A stretch of DNA of 64,000 nt from Pseudomonas mohnii. Lineage in GTDB: Bacteria > Pseudomonadota > Gammaproteobacteria > Pseudomonadales > Pseudomonadaceae. How positions within the stretch are numbered: position 1 is the stretch's first letter; each line of letters begins with the position of its first letter. The stretch is taken from positions 558,001 through 622,000 of the forward strand of contig NZ_FNRV01000001.1 of the NCBI RefSeq assembly GCF_900105115.1, written 5' to 3'. The position numbers were made by a program, and so were the translations under genes. Shown one piece after another: positions 30,462-40,708 of this stretch. Under the pieces are notes generated by a model. That model was not told where the DNA came from and did no database searches. It saw nothing but the letters and a program-made list of their open reading frames with translations.

Positions 30462-33400
30462 TTACCTGTTTGAAGCAGCCGCCAGCTGCGAAACCTCCTG
30501 GCGGGACAACTCGATCATCTTCGCGTTACGCGCCGCCGTCTGCTCGAACAGCTGACTCAGGAACGCCCCCTCGTCAGCGCTATCAACCTCCTCCTGAACA
30601 TCCAGCTCATCGAGCGCCCTGAACACGTCAGGGTATTTTTCCTTGAGATAACTCACCCAATAGTCGCGCTGGATCAAGTCTTCGAAAAAACCATCGGATT
30701 GCTCTGCGTTGGTGATCTCGATGCGCGCGTCCGCCAGTTGCTGAGCGGTCACTCCCGAGCCATAGGTCATGTGTTTCGGTTGCCCCGGCAACTCCAGGCC
30801 GTCCGCCCAGCCTTGCGTCAGGCCGATTCGATAGCCCAAACGTACCTCGGCCTCATCCTGACCGGTTCGAATGGCGACTTTCCTCGCGAGATCGTCGACC
30901 TTGTCCAGTCGAAACAACTGCCGGGACAAGTTCAGCAGCGCTTGCCCCTTCACAGCCGGGCGCCCGACGGGAATATCAAGCAAGGCATTGTGGGTGAAAA
31001 CTTTGCTCTCCAGCCCACTGAACGTCAGGATTCGACCATCGACACAAGTACCGTGGGTGCTGGAGCTGGCAAACAGGATCTCCCGCAGTTCGGAATTGCT
31101 GGCGGCGGCTTCAATGACCGTCCAGACCCGCCGCGTCAGATCGGCGTTCGCCACCCGGAACTCCTGCGTATCCTGCAATCGCGAAAGCAGATGAAAGAAC
31201 GCCGCATTGTCCGGTTCCGCCGCGAGTTGATTCCATATACCGGTTTTGCCGGCCACTTCCTCGGCAGGAAGATGGGTTAACCACGGTGCTTTTTGCTCGG
31301 GATCGGGCTCGATCTCAGGCAGATCTTCATCCGTATCGATGGCTTCGCTGCTGTCGCCGCCATAGGCGTGGGTGTCATCGATCAACTCGTCAAGATCGCT
31401 CCGCGAGATTCCCAGCACCGCGTCGTGGAAACCCGCTTCACGGTAATCCCTGAGTTGTTCAAGGCTCTCAAGGGAAAGGTTGTAGTTGTCGCTCAAATCC
31501 GTACCGGCCATCAGCACCTCATGGTCGCCATTGAGGGCCTGCACGGGGATCGACGTGATGTCGTTGCCACTGAGATTGAGCGTGCCCAGATGTGGGCTGT
31601 CGAACACCCCGTCCGGCCATTCGGTCAAATTGTTGTTACGCAGATCCAGCGTCTCCAATCGCTCGAAATTGCCAATATCAAAGGCATCCAGTTCGTTGTA
31701 GCTCAAGTCCAGCCAGCGCAAACCCTCCAGATTGTCCAAAGCGGCATACAGCTGCTCGGCATCGGTTATCCGGTTCGAGGACATTTCCAGACGCTCGAGG
31801 CCGTCCATGGAACGGACCGGTTCTGGAATGCCATCCAGCCCATTGCCATTGAGGTCCAGGGTTTTCAGGCGGGTAAAGGCCTTCAGGAACCCGTCGGAAC
31901 CTTGCCGGGTCAGTTTTACACTCGTCAGTTTCAACGTGCCGACATGCTCGAACATTGCTGGCACCTCAGGCAGATCACCCAGTTGCAGACCGTTGAGATC
32001 CAGCACCGCATCCGTCACGGCGCCGTTGCCGCTCAGACCTGTGCGCCAGCATTCGAGGATGCGCAAGGCGGCCTGCCTGCGAATGATGGAGGACGTCATC
32101 CAGCCGCTACCACGAGATCCCCGGGTAAACAGCCAGCCATTCAATTGGCGCGTGAGCGTTTCAAACGCTTGCTCCCATTCGGCAATTTTCACGCTTGCAG
32201 CTTCGCCCCCCTGCATCTGTTCGATCATTTGCAAGGCGTCATCATCGGCGAGTGCCGGTTTCAGGCGTTGCAGGCGCTTTGTTAAAACCGCATTCCCTTC
32301 TCCCGCTGGCACTTCCGGCAGCGGCAGTAAGTGACGTGCGATCGAACTTGCGCTCTCGAGCGGCGGGAAATCCAGTGGCACCTGTTCCAGGTCGAACCGT
32401 TCCAGAGCGCCGGCCGGCAGCCCTTTGGCCATTTCCATTCGATGCCGGGCCGCATTGCGTGCGGCGACGGCTTGAGGGGTTAAGGGTGTGCCCGTGAGGT
32501 CGGTCTTGAGCAGCGCTTCATCCGCAAGCGACTCCGGCAGCGCGTTGACCCTGCTGTCGCGCAAATCCAGCCAATACAACTCTGGCAGCGCTTGTGCCCC
32601 GGTCGGCCATTCATGCAGTGCTGTGCCGCTCAGATTCAAGGCCTTGAGACGAGTCATTGCACTGACATCCAGGGTGTTCAACGGGTTGTTGCTCAAGTCC
32701 AGGCGTTGCAGTGCCTGCAACCCATCAAAAGCTCGCTGAATCCCGGCATCGCCAACGATTCGGTTATTGGAAAGATCCAGCTCAGTCAGTTTTCCAAGAT
32801 CACCGGGCACAAAGGGCACTTCGGTCAGACCGCTGCCACTCACATCGAGTTTTTCCAGCGCAGGGAACCCGCGTACAAAACTGCGGATCTGTTGGACGGG
32901 AGCTCCATTGCCCTTCAAATACAAGGTTCGTACTTCGGGGAAGGCGCCGTCCGGCAATTCGGGAAACTCACTCAGCACCAGATTCGGCAAATCAAGTACA
33001 GAGGCATTGGCCGTCGAGCCGTAGCGTTTGAATGCGCCGTTGCGCCAGCTGGTTCTCAGGGCATTTGCCGTCCATGTACGCCCCATGATCTCGTGGGCCG
33101 CTCCAGGCATTTGTAGCGCGCGCTGGGACCAGTCATTGAGGTGCTGGTTGAGCTGATGATGCTGTTCACTCAATGCTTCGACGGCGTCGAATCTCGCCCC
33201 TGCGTCTGGCCACTGTTCGACAAACTGATCAAACATTCCCGCGGACGGTTCATTGATGCCTTCCCCCAGACGTTTCAACTCGCCCTTGCAGTAATCCCTG
33301 ACCATTTCTTCCAGGTCAACAAGGTGCTGCGGCTGACGCTTGAGATACTCATACGCCGGCTTGAAGTTTTTACGCAGGACGTTCGACCAATCCAGCGACA

Positions 33401-36400
33401 ATCCGGACCAGAGTTTTTCATGCCCTTCGAAAATACCTTCAGGTAGCGTTCTGATGCCTGTGCCGGTGAGATTCAGGCGCTCAAGACGGGGCAGTTGCAG
33501 AACCCCGATTGGCCACTGATCCATTGACGGGGCAATCACCTCGAGCAGGCGCAGATTGCGTAGCCGGCTGACGTCCAACGCCACCGGAACGCCCCAGGTT
33601 GAATACAGGCTGAGCTCCTCGAGCGTCGTCAACGCACCCAGTCTCGACGGCATGTCTGCGGCGAAGCGCGCAGCTGAATACAGGCTCAACCCCTTGAGGT
33701 CCGGCATACTGCTCAATACTTGGGGCACGGTGGTGAAAGCGTTGCCTGTGCCATTGATCCGCAGCCTTCTGAGCTTGGGAAAATTCGCCAACAACGCATC
33801 GACATTGGCGTCGGTGACGCTTCGACCCCGGACATACAGATCACGCACATGGGAGAAATCCGCCGACAGCGCAGGGATCGGGTCGTCGCAAACCAGGTCG
33901 AGCATTCTGTAGCGCGAATGCTCCCCGGCCAGCGGCGAATTACGCCAGGATTGCTTGAGATTCTGTGCGACCGCGGCCTTGCCTCCGAGCACCGACTCCA
34001 GCATAGAACCTGCTATCGGCTCGCCGACCCATTGATCGAGCGTCGACTCAAGGGTTTCCCACTCGCGCATACGCGCCTGTAACAGGCTATAAATCTGTGC
34101 GTCGGTTCTACCCGCGCGCAATTGCGCCAGGATAAACCCGTTGGCCTGCTGATCAGTCAGCGCCGGGTAGACGTCCTGAACCCGGGTCACCAGAGAAGGA
34201 TTCAAACCTTGTCCGCGCCCGCTGGCGTAGTAGCCCACCCGGCGCTCCGTTACGCGTACGGGCGGCTTGAACGCCTTGTTCTGGCCGCTGCGCTGCTCCA
34301 GCATTTGCGACAATTTCGCCCTATGCTCGAAGGCCGATTCGATGACAGCCTGCTTCAGACCGGCGCTTTGGCCCACATGCGGAACGCCCAATGCGCGACG
34401 GGATTCATCGGGCAATGCGTGCATGAGCGAGGCGAAAAAATTATCGCCGGTGGCCGGTACGCCATTGAGCGTCTCGCCACGCTCATCAAATGCCTGATAG
34501 GACGGGCCGTTTTTAACCACGTACTTACGGATTGTCGCGGTCTCGCTACCGATACCGTCGATGAGCGCGCCCTCGATGTGGCCGTCGCGAATCTCCAGCC
34601 GAACTTCGCCGGACCATCCCGGCATTTTTTCCAGGGCATGCAGTGCGAGCCAGCGGCTGTCCGCCGACAGCGCAGACTCCGTGCGCAGGCCAGTGAAAGC
34701 CTGGGCCTGGCGCCCCTGCTGTGCATACCAACGGGCCTCCTCCTGCATTTGCAGGGGAATTCGACTCGTTGTTTTCAGGCGGTTGAGCTCTTCGGCATTG
34801 GCGTCGAGCACAATCCTGCGAGCGGCGGCATTACTCAGCCCCGGGGTGGCACGTTGCAGTTTTTCGAGCAATGACCCGTTAATGCCCGGTTCATCTTCGA
34901 ATAGCCGCAAGGCGTGCTCCAGTTCCGGTGGCGGGGGAAGATGATCCATGTGCATCTTGCGCAAGGCATTGTCCTCGACACCACAGGCCTCGGCGATGTC
35001 GAGCAGTTGCTCATCGGAAAAAGCCTCGGTGGTATGGCCGATGCGCCGCAGCAGGGTCAGCCGATCCCAGGTCCGGGGACGCTCCAGCGCATGACGCCAG
35101 GCGCCATGCCCGTTATGTTCGAGTATCGGTTGCCAGGCACCCGAATCAGTCGGATGCCGGAGGCGCCATTTTTTCAGCGAAGGGTCAAGGGTAGTTTCGA
35201 AGACCTTGCCATCCTGCCGGATAAAGGTTTTGCCATTTATCCGGTGCAGTCCCGACGCATCAGGGACTGAATGGCGAGGCAGGATGAGGTTGCGCTCGTA
35301 ACCGCTCAGGTCAGCTTTCCATAAGCGGGTTTTGCCGTCTTCGCGCCGGATGGGTTGCAGGCGTTCAACCAGTGGTTCGGGTTGCACCGACGACAGTTTG
35401 GCCAACCCTTTGCCCGCACCGGCCATCACCGCGATCATCGCCAGATTCTCGGCCACATCGATCAGGTGCGCCTTGGCCGCAGTTCGATCCCCTTCACTCC
35501 ACTCGATCGCCCCCTCAAACGACTCGTACAGCAGCTGACCCGCCATGACCGTCAGCATGATCTCCCCCAGTACCGGAACGAACATCGACACCATGTTCAG
35601 GCCCAGCAGACCAAATTCCAGCAGATGATTGAGCTTTTGCGCCCGTACTCGCGCATCGACTTCCGCCGTGGGCACCGCATGACTGCGTGCGTCGGCGATG
35701 ACTTTCTTGCGGTTTTGCTCGTAGAGATAAGTCCACAGATCGCTGTTGGCGGACCAGATGCCCGCCACGCCTTCACGAACGATCCCGAAAGGATTGAGAT
35801 ATGGATCGTCGACCGGCTCACGTTTGCCTGCAGGTTCTGGCGGCAGCGCTTTGATGCGGATGGCGGCCGACAAGGTGGGCACGTACTGGACGACTTTAAA
35901 CCAGAATGAATGCAAAGGATCGGTCGCAGAGCCTGCGGCCTTGCGGGTGAATTGACCGAAGTAATAAGGGCGGTCGGCGTAGGCGACGAACTGGCTGAAA
36001 AACCGCTGATGGGAGGTTGGCCCGCTGCCACTGTCGGACAATGGGTCATGGGCAGTGAACTGGCGCTTGAATTCTTCACGCAGTTGCTCAGCGGTATAGC
36101 GTTTGAGCGGGTGTTCGGGATCGTGGGGAATGTAGACGATGTAGTCGTTGGTATAGCGATATTGTTCACTGATGCTGAACACGACGCAGCCCGTCAATCT
36201 GCGCTTCATCAGGCTCAAGTCACGAAACCAGACCGGTCGGTTGCCAACACGGGGATGGACCTCGCCGTTAACCACTGAAAGGATCATTGCGTAGTCGTCG
36301 GCTTCGATGTCCTTTTTCAGCAGCGCCAATTCAGCGGCCGCTTTCATTGCCGCTTTCTGGCTGGCAATGAATTGCTCGGACAGTGTCGTTTCCTTCTGCG

Positions 36401-37040
36401 CATCCGTTGCCTGGAAAAACGCCTTCACACGGGTTTGATACTGCGCGCCGATATCGAGCTTGCGGCAGAGTGAGAGGAATTGCCTGACCGAGATGTTGAG
36501 GGCAATGACCTCGAATGTACCTGGCGTGGAAGTCTCAACCACAAACCCTGACTCACGATGAAAGGCGCCCGCCTCGCATTCGGATGCTTCGAAGTTATGC
36601 AGTGCCGCCTGCAACAACGAAAGCTTCATGACCTCGAATGAGCTGATCTCGATTTCAAGCTCGCTGATTTCCAGCGCTCGCCTCAGACACACCATGGTTT
36701 TGTTGACGTCGGCCTCGACCCCGAACTGATCCTTCAGCGCCTTTTGCAGTATCGGCTCGGCAAAACTTTCGGCATCTGGCAGCGACGACATCGTTTTGTC
36801 GAGTCGGGTCTGGGAAACCAGGCTGTCTTTGAAACGGTCTTTCAGTGCCTGCTGTTGCTCGATGGATGCTCGCGTATACCAGTGCGGTGCGAGCGAGCCG
36901 CTGGCTTTCATGGCTGCTCGCCGCTGCGGCGTGGCATCGATCAACCAATCAGGCGTCAGTTGTTCAAGAAGTTCGCGGTGAATGCTGGTTTGGCCCGCAA
37001 CCAAACGTTGGCGGGACGCAGAGGGCGGATGGGTAGACAT
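30462..37040 (-). CDS. Giant DUF6543 (dermonecrotic-toxin-like)/LRR/NEL-type E3 ubiquitin ligase effector
   Basis: The product is 2192 aa. The N-terminal half is of the DUF6543/dermonecrotic-toxin-like type, with hydrophobic stretches at about 475-510 and 527-547. Three modules follow, each an alpha-helical cap with two tryptophans about 28 residues apart (W1004/W1032, W1304/W1332, W1636/W1665) and then leucine-rich repeats. The C-terminus (about 1915-2192) resembles the NEL domain of IpaH/SspH ligases, with the candidate catalytic cysteine C1999 in GTCVDGRILTF. NEL enzymes put ubiquitin on eukaryotic proteins, so a eukaryotic target is inferred. No signal peptide; the delivery route is unknown. 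Strong AGGAG ribosome site. The paralogue is at 41236-45147. Confidence 0.85.
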   Translation of the reverse strand: MSTHPPSASRQRLVAGQTSIHRELLEQLTPDWLIDATPQRRAAMKASGSLAPHWYTRASIEQQQALKDRFKDSLVSQTRLDKTMSSLPDAESFAEPILQKALKDQFGVEADVNKTMVCLRRALEISELEIEISSFEVMKLSLLQAALHNFEASECEAGAFHRESGFVVETSTPGTFEVIALNISVRQFLSLCRKLDIGAQYQTRVKAFFQATDAQKETTLSEQFIASQKAAMKAAAELALLKKDIEADDYAMILSVVNGEVHPRVGNRPVWFRDLSLMKRRLTGCVVFSISEQYRYTNDYIVYIPHDPEHPLKRYTAEQLREEFKRQFTAHDPLSDSGSGPTSHQRFFSQFVAYADRPYYFGQFTRKAAGSATDPLHSFWFKVVQYVPTLSAAIRIKALPPEPAGKREPVDDPYLNPFGIVREGVAGIWSANSDLWTYLYEQNRKKVIADARSHAVPTAEVDARVRAQKLNHLLEFGLLGLNMVSMFVPVLGEIMLTVMAGQLLYESFEGAIEWSEGDRTAAKAHLIDVAENLAMIAVMAGAGKGLAKLSSVQPEPLVERLQPIRREDGKTRLWKADLSGYERNLILPRHSVPDASGLHRINGKTFIRQDGKVFETTLDPSLKKWRLRHPTDSGAWQPILEHNGHGAWRHALERPRTWDRLTLLRRIGHTTEAFSDEQLLDIAEACGVEDNALRKMHMDHLPPPPELEHALRLFEDEPGINGSLLEKLQRATPGLSNAAARRIVLDANAEELNRLKTTSRIPLQMQEEARWYAQQGRQAQAFTGLRTESALSADSRWLALHALEKMPGWSGEVRLEIRDGHIEGALIDGIGSETATIRKYVVKNGPSYQAFDERGETLNGVPATGDNFFASLMHALPDESRRALGVPHVGQSAGLKQAVIESAFEHRAKLSQMLEQRSGQNKAFKPPVRVTERRVGYYASGRGQGLNPSLVTRVQDVYPALTDQQANGFILAQLRAGRTDAQIYSLLQARMREWETLESTLDQWVGEPIAGSMLESVLGGKAAVAQNLKQSWRNSPLAGEHSRYRMLDLVCDDPIPALSADFSHVRDLYVRGRSVTDANVDALLANFPKLRRLRINGTGNAFTTVPQVLSSMPDLKGLSLYSAARFAADMPSRLGALTTLEELSLYSTWGVPVALDVSRLRNLRLLEVIAPSMDQWPIGVLQLPRLERLNLTGTGIRTLPEGIFEGHEKLWSGLSLDWSNVLRKNFKPAYEYLKRQPQHLVDLEEMVRDYCKGELKRLGEGINEPSAGMFDQFVEQWPDAGARFDAVEALSEQHHQLNQHLNDWSQRALQMPGAAHEIMGRTWTANALRTSWRNGAFKRYGSTANASVLDLPNLVLSEFPELPDGAFPEVRTLYLKGNGAPVQQIRSFVRGFPALEKLDVSGSGLTEVPFVPGDLGKLTELDLSNNRIVGDAGIQRAFDGLQALQRLDLSNNPLNTLDVSAMTRLKALNLSGTALHEWPTGAQALPELYWLDLRDSRVNALPESLADEALLKTDLTGTPLTPQAVAARNAARHRMEMAKGLPAGALERFDLEQVPLDFPPLESASSIARHLLPLPEVPAGEGNAVLTKRLQRLKPALADDDALQMIEQMQGGEAASVKIAEWEQAFETLTRQLNGWLFTRGSRGSGWMTSSIIRRQAALRILECWRTGLSGNGAVTDAVLDLNGLQLGDLPEVPAMFEHVGTLKLTSVKLTRQGSDGFLKAFTRLKTLDLNGNGLDGIPEPVRSMDGLERLEMSSNRITDAEQLYAALDNLEGLRWLDLSYNELDAFDIGNFERLETLDLRNNNLTEWPDGVFDSPHLGTLNLSGNDITSIPVQALNGDHEVLMAGTDLSDNYNLSLESLEQLRDYREAGFHDAVLGISRSDLDELIDDTHAYGGDSSEAIDTDEDLPEIEPDPEQKAPWLTHLPAEEVAGKTGIWNQLAAEPDNAAFFHLLSRLQDTQEFRVANADLTRRVWTVIEAAASNSELREILFASSSTHGTCVDGRILTFSGLESKVFTHNALLDIPVGRPAVKGQALLNLSRQLFRLDKVDDLARKVAIRTGQDEAEVRLGYRIGLTQGWADGLELPGQPKHMTYGSGVTAQQLADARIEITNAEQSDGFFEDLIQRDYWVSYLKEKYPDVFRALDELDVQEEVDSADEGAFLSQLFEQTAARNAKMIELSRQEVSQLAAASNR

Positions 37041-37216
37041 TGTGTCGCTCCTGAAAAATGGAACGACAGAACATCATTTCAGTTAACCGTATCTGTAGTA
37101 GATAGTTATCGCATCGGCCCGGACTGATTTCAAAATGCGTCGATCCGCCGACCGCCCGCAGCAGAGGCCGGCGGATTGGCTATGCTTGGGGGACCTACTT
37201 TAAAGCGGGGGGATTT

Positions 37217-37435
37217 ATGGACGACCCAGTCGACAACAAGCCACCGTCGTTCTGGCAGATGCTGCACAGCGTCGTGGCGGCTGCATTCGGGGTGCAAAGC
37301 GGAAAAAACCGGGCGCGTGATTTTACCCACGGCAAACCCAGCCATTTCGTGATCCTGGGGGTGCTGTTCACGGCCGTGTTCGCGCTGATGCTGTTCGGCA
37401 TCGTGAAGCTGGTACTGGTTCTGGCCGGGCTATGA
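37217..37435 (+). CDS. DUF2970 small membrane protein
   Basis: The product is 72 aa. The first half carries the DUF2970 pattern (FWQMLHSVVAAAFGVQS, then a basic segment), followed by one membrane helix at about 46-69. The family is widespread in beta- and gammaproteobacteria with no known role. A GGGGGGA ribosome site precedes the ATG. It is convergent with the periplasmic-binding gene and ends 7 nt before it. Confidence 0.85.
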   Translation: MDDPVDNKPPSFWQMLHSVVAAAFGVQSGKNRARDFTHGKPSHFVILGVLFTAVFALMLFGIVKLVLVLAGL

Positions 37436-37441
37436 ACTAAA

Positions 37442-38527
37442 TCAGTGCATCAGGGCTTGCAGGCTGAACGGATATCGATAAGACACCGGCTGCCCCTTGG
37501 CCGAGAATTTGTGAAAATCCACACCGAATTTTTTTTCGCTGCCCAGCGCCAGCAGTCGCTTGGCCTGTGCCCGATCAATCACCTGCAATAACGAAATTTG
37601 CCGGTCGCGACCGCCATAACGGCTGAAGTCGACGCCCTGGTTGTAGTCATGCAGCTGCACCAAGGCCCAGCCGCCCAGAGTGAAATGACCGCCCAGCAAC
37701 ACGCTCAGCCGATTGTCCAGCAACGCGTGCAACGCAGCCGGTGAATTGTTGATGGCGCTAAACAGCGCATCCTTGCCGGGCTTTGCGCCCGTCTCTTCGA
37801 AAGCCTGCATGGCGCCAAAGCTCATCTCGTCGTTAGCCGACCAGACCAGGGATGTCTGTGGGTAGCGTTTGAACAGAAGCTTGGCCTGTTCATAGGCCCG
37901 CGCACGGGTCCAGCCCCCGTAAACCAATTGTCGCAAGCGCACTTCAGGGTGTTCGGCCAATGCCCGTCGCATGCCTTTCTCTCGCAACTGCGCGGACGGA
38001 GTGATTTTCAATCCCGAGAAGGCCAACAGGTCAATCGTCTGGCCGGGGGCGACCGGCGGATGCAGGCGAATCAACTCCTTGAGCATCAGGTAGCCGCCCT
38101 CCTCATCGTTGGGCACCAGGCTGCCCACCCAATCGGGATACTTGTCAGGGCGTGCGCCAAGCAGGCGCGTCTGGTCCGGGCTCAGGGCGCTATTGACCAT
38201 GAACAGCTTCACACCACTGCCCTTCGCCAGACGCAGGATTTCGGGCGCGACACTTTCCTCATTGACGAATACCAGATAATCCGGGCGATGAGGTCCAAGC
38301 AGGGCTTCGCGCGCTTGCGCGATGACGACTTCGGAGGTCCGGTTGGAGTACAGGATGCGCAGGTCGATGTGCAGATCATCGGCCGCGGCCTGCATGAATT
38401 GCGAGTAGCTGGTCCAGAAAAGTTCCACGGGCGTCCCCGGATTCAGGAACAGCACAGACTCCGCCCGGGCAAAAGGCCCCACGACCATACCCAGCGCCAG
38501 TAATGCACCACATAGAAACTTCAACAT
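37442..38527 (-). CDS. Periplasmic substrate-binding protein, sugar-binding (Peripla_BP_4) type
   Basis: The product is 361 aa with a signal peptide (about 1-22, cleavage near FARA-ES). The two-lobed fold pattern is visible: a strand VLFLNPG at the N-terminus, a hinge segment LVPNDEEGGYLMLKEL near 140, and WSANDEMSFGAMQAFEE near 230. These proteins bind sugars or similar ligands for ABC import or signalling. No permease, ATPase or sensor gene is adjacent, so it is an orphan whose partner must be elsewhere. Ligand unknown. Confidence 0.85.
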   Translation of the reverse strand: MLKFLCGALLALGMVVGPFARAESVLFLNPGTPVELFWTSYSQFMQAAADDLHIDLRILYSNRTSEVVIAQAREALLGPHRPDYLVFVNEESVAPEILRLAKGSGVKLFMVNSALSPDQTRLLGARPDKYPDWVGSLVPNDEEGGYLMLKELIRLHPPVAPGQTIDLLAFSGLKITPSAQLREKGMRRALAEHPEVRLRQLVYGGWTRARAYEQAKLLFKRYPQTSLVWSANDEMSFGAMQAFEETGAKPGKDALFSAINNSPAALHALLDNRLSVLLGGHFTLGGWALVQLHDYNQGVDFSRYGGRDRQISLLQVIDRAQAKRLLALGSEKKFGVDFHKFSAKGQPVSYRYPFSLQALMH

Positions 38528-38643
38528 TTATCGTCCGAGCCCCCGGAAATCCGCCGCGCATTATAGCCAGCGAACGCCCGCAAAACGGCGTTTATTCCGT
38601 TTTTTGTCCGACAATCGTCGGGAGTTGGCCCGGACGGGGTCGT

Positions 38644-38757
38644 TTATTGATGACTGACCCAATATACCGCTGTGCCGACGACCAGAATGATCAGGAACAG
38701 AATCGCCCAAGCATCGACCGTGCTATCACTTTTTGTCGCTTTGGTAGGGTTGCTCAT
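38644..38757 (-). CDS. 37-residue single-helix membrane protein
   Basis: A minus-strand frame of 37 codons with ATG at 38757 and an AGG site about 10 nt upstream. It has a short Lys/Thr/Ser-rich N-terminus, one hydrophobic helix (about 16-32, AILFLIILVVGTAVYWV) and a short tail. The helix composition and ribosome site support a real small protein. Function unknown. Confidence 0.6.
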   Translation of the reverse strand: MSNPTKATKSDSTVDAWAILFLIILVVGTAVYWVSHQ

Positions 38758-39049
38758 TGCATCGCCTCTTGTCGGTTTTATCGGTGATTGCATAAAGACT
38801 CGATCACAGTAAAGACGACGATTGCCCGCATCACAAACAGGGTCTTTGCTACAACGATCCTCATTAGGCGATTTGGTTCTTTACATATACTCAAACATCA
38901 CTTTTGCGCATAACCGCAAACTGGTATCTTGCCCCGGCTCCGTACGGAGTGCGCGGCCGTGCGCGCAGAATTGCCGAGGTATTATCGGATTCCGGCAAGC
39001 AAAAAACGCCGCTGTTTCCGACCGGCCCAAGCCTGAGAACAGGACTTAT
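38758..39049. other. Leader and promoter region of cysI
   Basis: 292 bases without a recognised gene. An in-frame extension of cysI runs through it, but the encoded residues do not resemble the family. It holds an inverted repeat TTTGCG-N6-CGCAAA at 38903-38920 that could be an operator, and no clear consensus promoter. Confidence 0.4.
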
Positions 39050-40708
39050 ATGTACGTATACGACGAGTACGATCAGCGGATCATCGAGGACCGCGTCAAG
39101 CAGTTCCGTGATCAGACCCGACGCTATCTGGCAGGCGAGCTGAGCGAAGAAGAATTCCGCCCCCTGCGCCTGCAGAACGGGCTTTACATCCAGCGCTTCG
39201 CGCCGATGCTGCGTGTTGCGGTGCCTTACGGCCAACTGACTTCGCGCCAAGTGCGAATGATGGCCAAGATTGCCCGTGACTACGACAAGGGCTATGCCCA
39301 CATCAGCACCCGGCAGAACGTGCAGTTCAACTGGCCGGCGGTGGAAGACATCCCGGACATCCTGGCTGAACTGGCCACCGTGCAAATGCACGCGATCCAG
39401 ACCAGCGGCAACTGCCTGCGCAACGTCACTACCGACCAGTTTGCCGGCGTCGCAGCCGATGAATTGATCGACCCGCGCCCATGGTGCGAAATCGTCCGCC
39501 AGTGGACCACGTTCCACCCGGAATTCGCCTACCTTCCACGCAAATTCAAGATCGCCATCAACGGCTCGACGTCCGACCGTGCCGCCATCGAAGTCCACGA
39601 CATCGGCCTTGAGCCGGTGCACAACGCCGCTGGCGAACTGGGCTTCCGTGTGCTGGTCGGCGGTGGCCTCGGCCGTACGCCGGTGGTGGGCGCGTTCATC
39701 AATGAATTCCTGCCGTGGCAAGACCTGTTGAGCTACCTCGACGCCATCCTGCGGGTTTACAACCGCTACGGTCGTCGCGACAACAAGTACAAGGCGCGGA
39801 TCAAGATTCTGGTCAAGGCGCTGACACCTGAAGTCTTCGCCCAGAAAGTCGATGCGGAAATGGAGCACCTTCGCGGTGGCCAGACCACTTTGACCGAAGC
39901 CGAAGTGCATCGCGTCGCCAAACACTTCGTCGACCCGGACTACAGGGCCCTGGACAACCAGAACGCCCAACTGGCCGAACTCGACCAGCAGCACCCGGGT
40001 TTCGCCCGCTGGCGCGCACGCAACACCCTGGCCCACAAGCAGCCGGGTTATGTCTGCGTGACCCTGTCCCTGAAGCCGACCGGCGTGGCACCGGGCGACA
40101 TCACCGACAAGCAACTCGACGCCGTCGCCGATCTGGCGGAGCGCTACAGCTTCGGCCAACTGCGCACGTCCCACGAGCAGAACATCATTCTGGCCGACGT
40201 CGAGCAGGACAAGCTGTTCACCCTGTGGGGCGAATTGCGCGAGCAAGGCTTCGCCACGCCGAACATCGGTTTGCTGACCGACATCATCTGCTGCCCGGGC
40301 GGTGATTTCTGCTCCCTGGCCAACGCCAAGTCGATCCCGATCGCCGAATCGATCCAGCGTCGCTTCGATGATCTGGACTACCTGTTCGACATCGGTGAGC
40401 TGGACCTGAACATCTCCGGTTGCATGAACGCCTGTGGTCACCACCACGTGGGTCACATCGGCATTCTCGGGGTGGACAAGAAAGGCGAAGAGTTCTACCA
40501 GGTGTCCCTCGGTGGCAGCGCCAGCCGCGACGCCAGCCTGGGCAAGATCCTTGGCCCGTCGTTCGCCCAGGACGACATGCCGGACGTGATCTCGAAGCTG
40601 ATCGACGTGTACGTGGAACAGCGTACCGAAGACGAGCGCTTCATCGACACCTATCAGCGTATTGGCATCGACCTCTTCAAGGAACGCGTCTATGCAGCGA
40701 ATCATTAA
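39050..40708 (+). CDS. cysI: Assimilatory sulfite reductase haemoprotein CysI
   Basis: The product is 552 aa. Nitrite/sulfite reductase ferredoxin-like and 4Fe-4S/sirohaem domains appear twice; the cofactor cysteines are in CCPGGDFC and SGCMNACGHHH near residues 420-465. It reduces sulfite to sulfide for cysteine synthesis. The ATG at 39050 (MYVYDEYDQ) gives the length known for Pseudomonas CysI; the longer frame upstream is leader. It overlaps the DUF934 gene by 17 nt. Confidence 0.96.
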   Translation: MYVYDEYDQRIIEDRVKQFRDQTRRYLAGELSEEEFRPLRLQNGLYIQRFAPMLRVAVPYGQLTSRQVRMMAKIARDYDKGYAHISTRQNVQFNWPAVEDIPDILAELATVQMHAIQTSGNCLRNVTTDQFAGVAADELIDPRPWCEIVRQWTTFHPEFAYLPRKFKIAINGSTSDRAAIEVHDIGLEPVHNAAGELGFRVLVGGGLGRTPVVGAFINEFLPWQDLLSYLDAILRVYNRYGRRDNKYKARIKILVKALTPEVFAQKVDAEMEHLRGGQTTLTEAEVHRVAKHFVDPDYRALDNQNAQLAELDQQHPGFARWRARNTLAHKQPGYVCVTLSLKPTGVAPGDITDKQLDAVADLAERYSFGQLRTSHEQNIILADVEQDKLFTLWGELREQGFATPNIGLLTDIICCPGGDFCSLANAKSIPIAESIQRRFDDLDYLFDIGELDLNISGCMNACGHHHVGHIGILGVDKKGEEFYQVSLGGSASRDASLGKILGPSFAQDDMPDVISKLIDVYVEQRTEDERFIDTYQRIGIDLFKERVYAANH

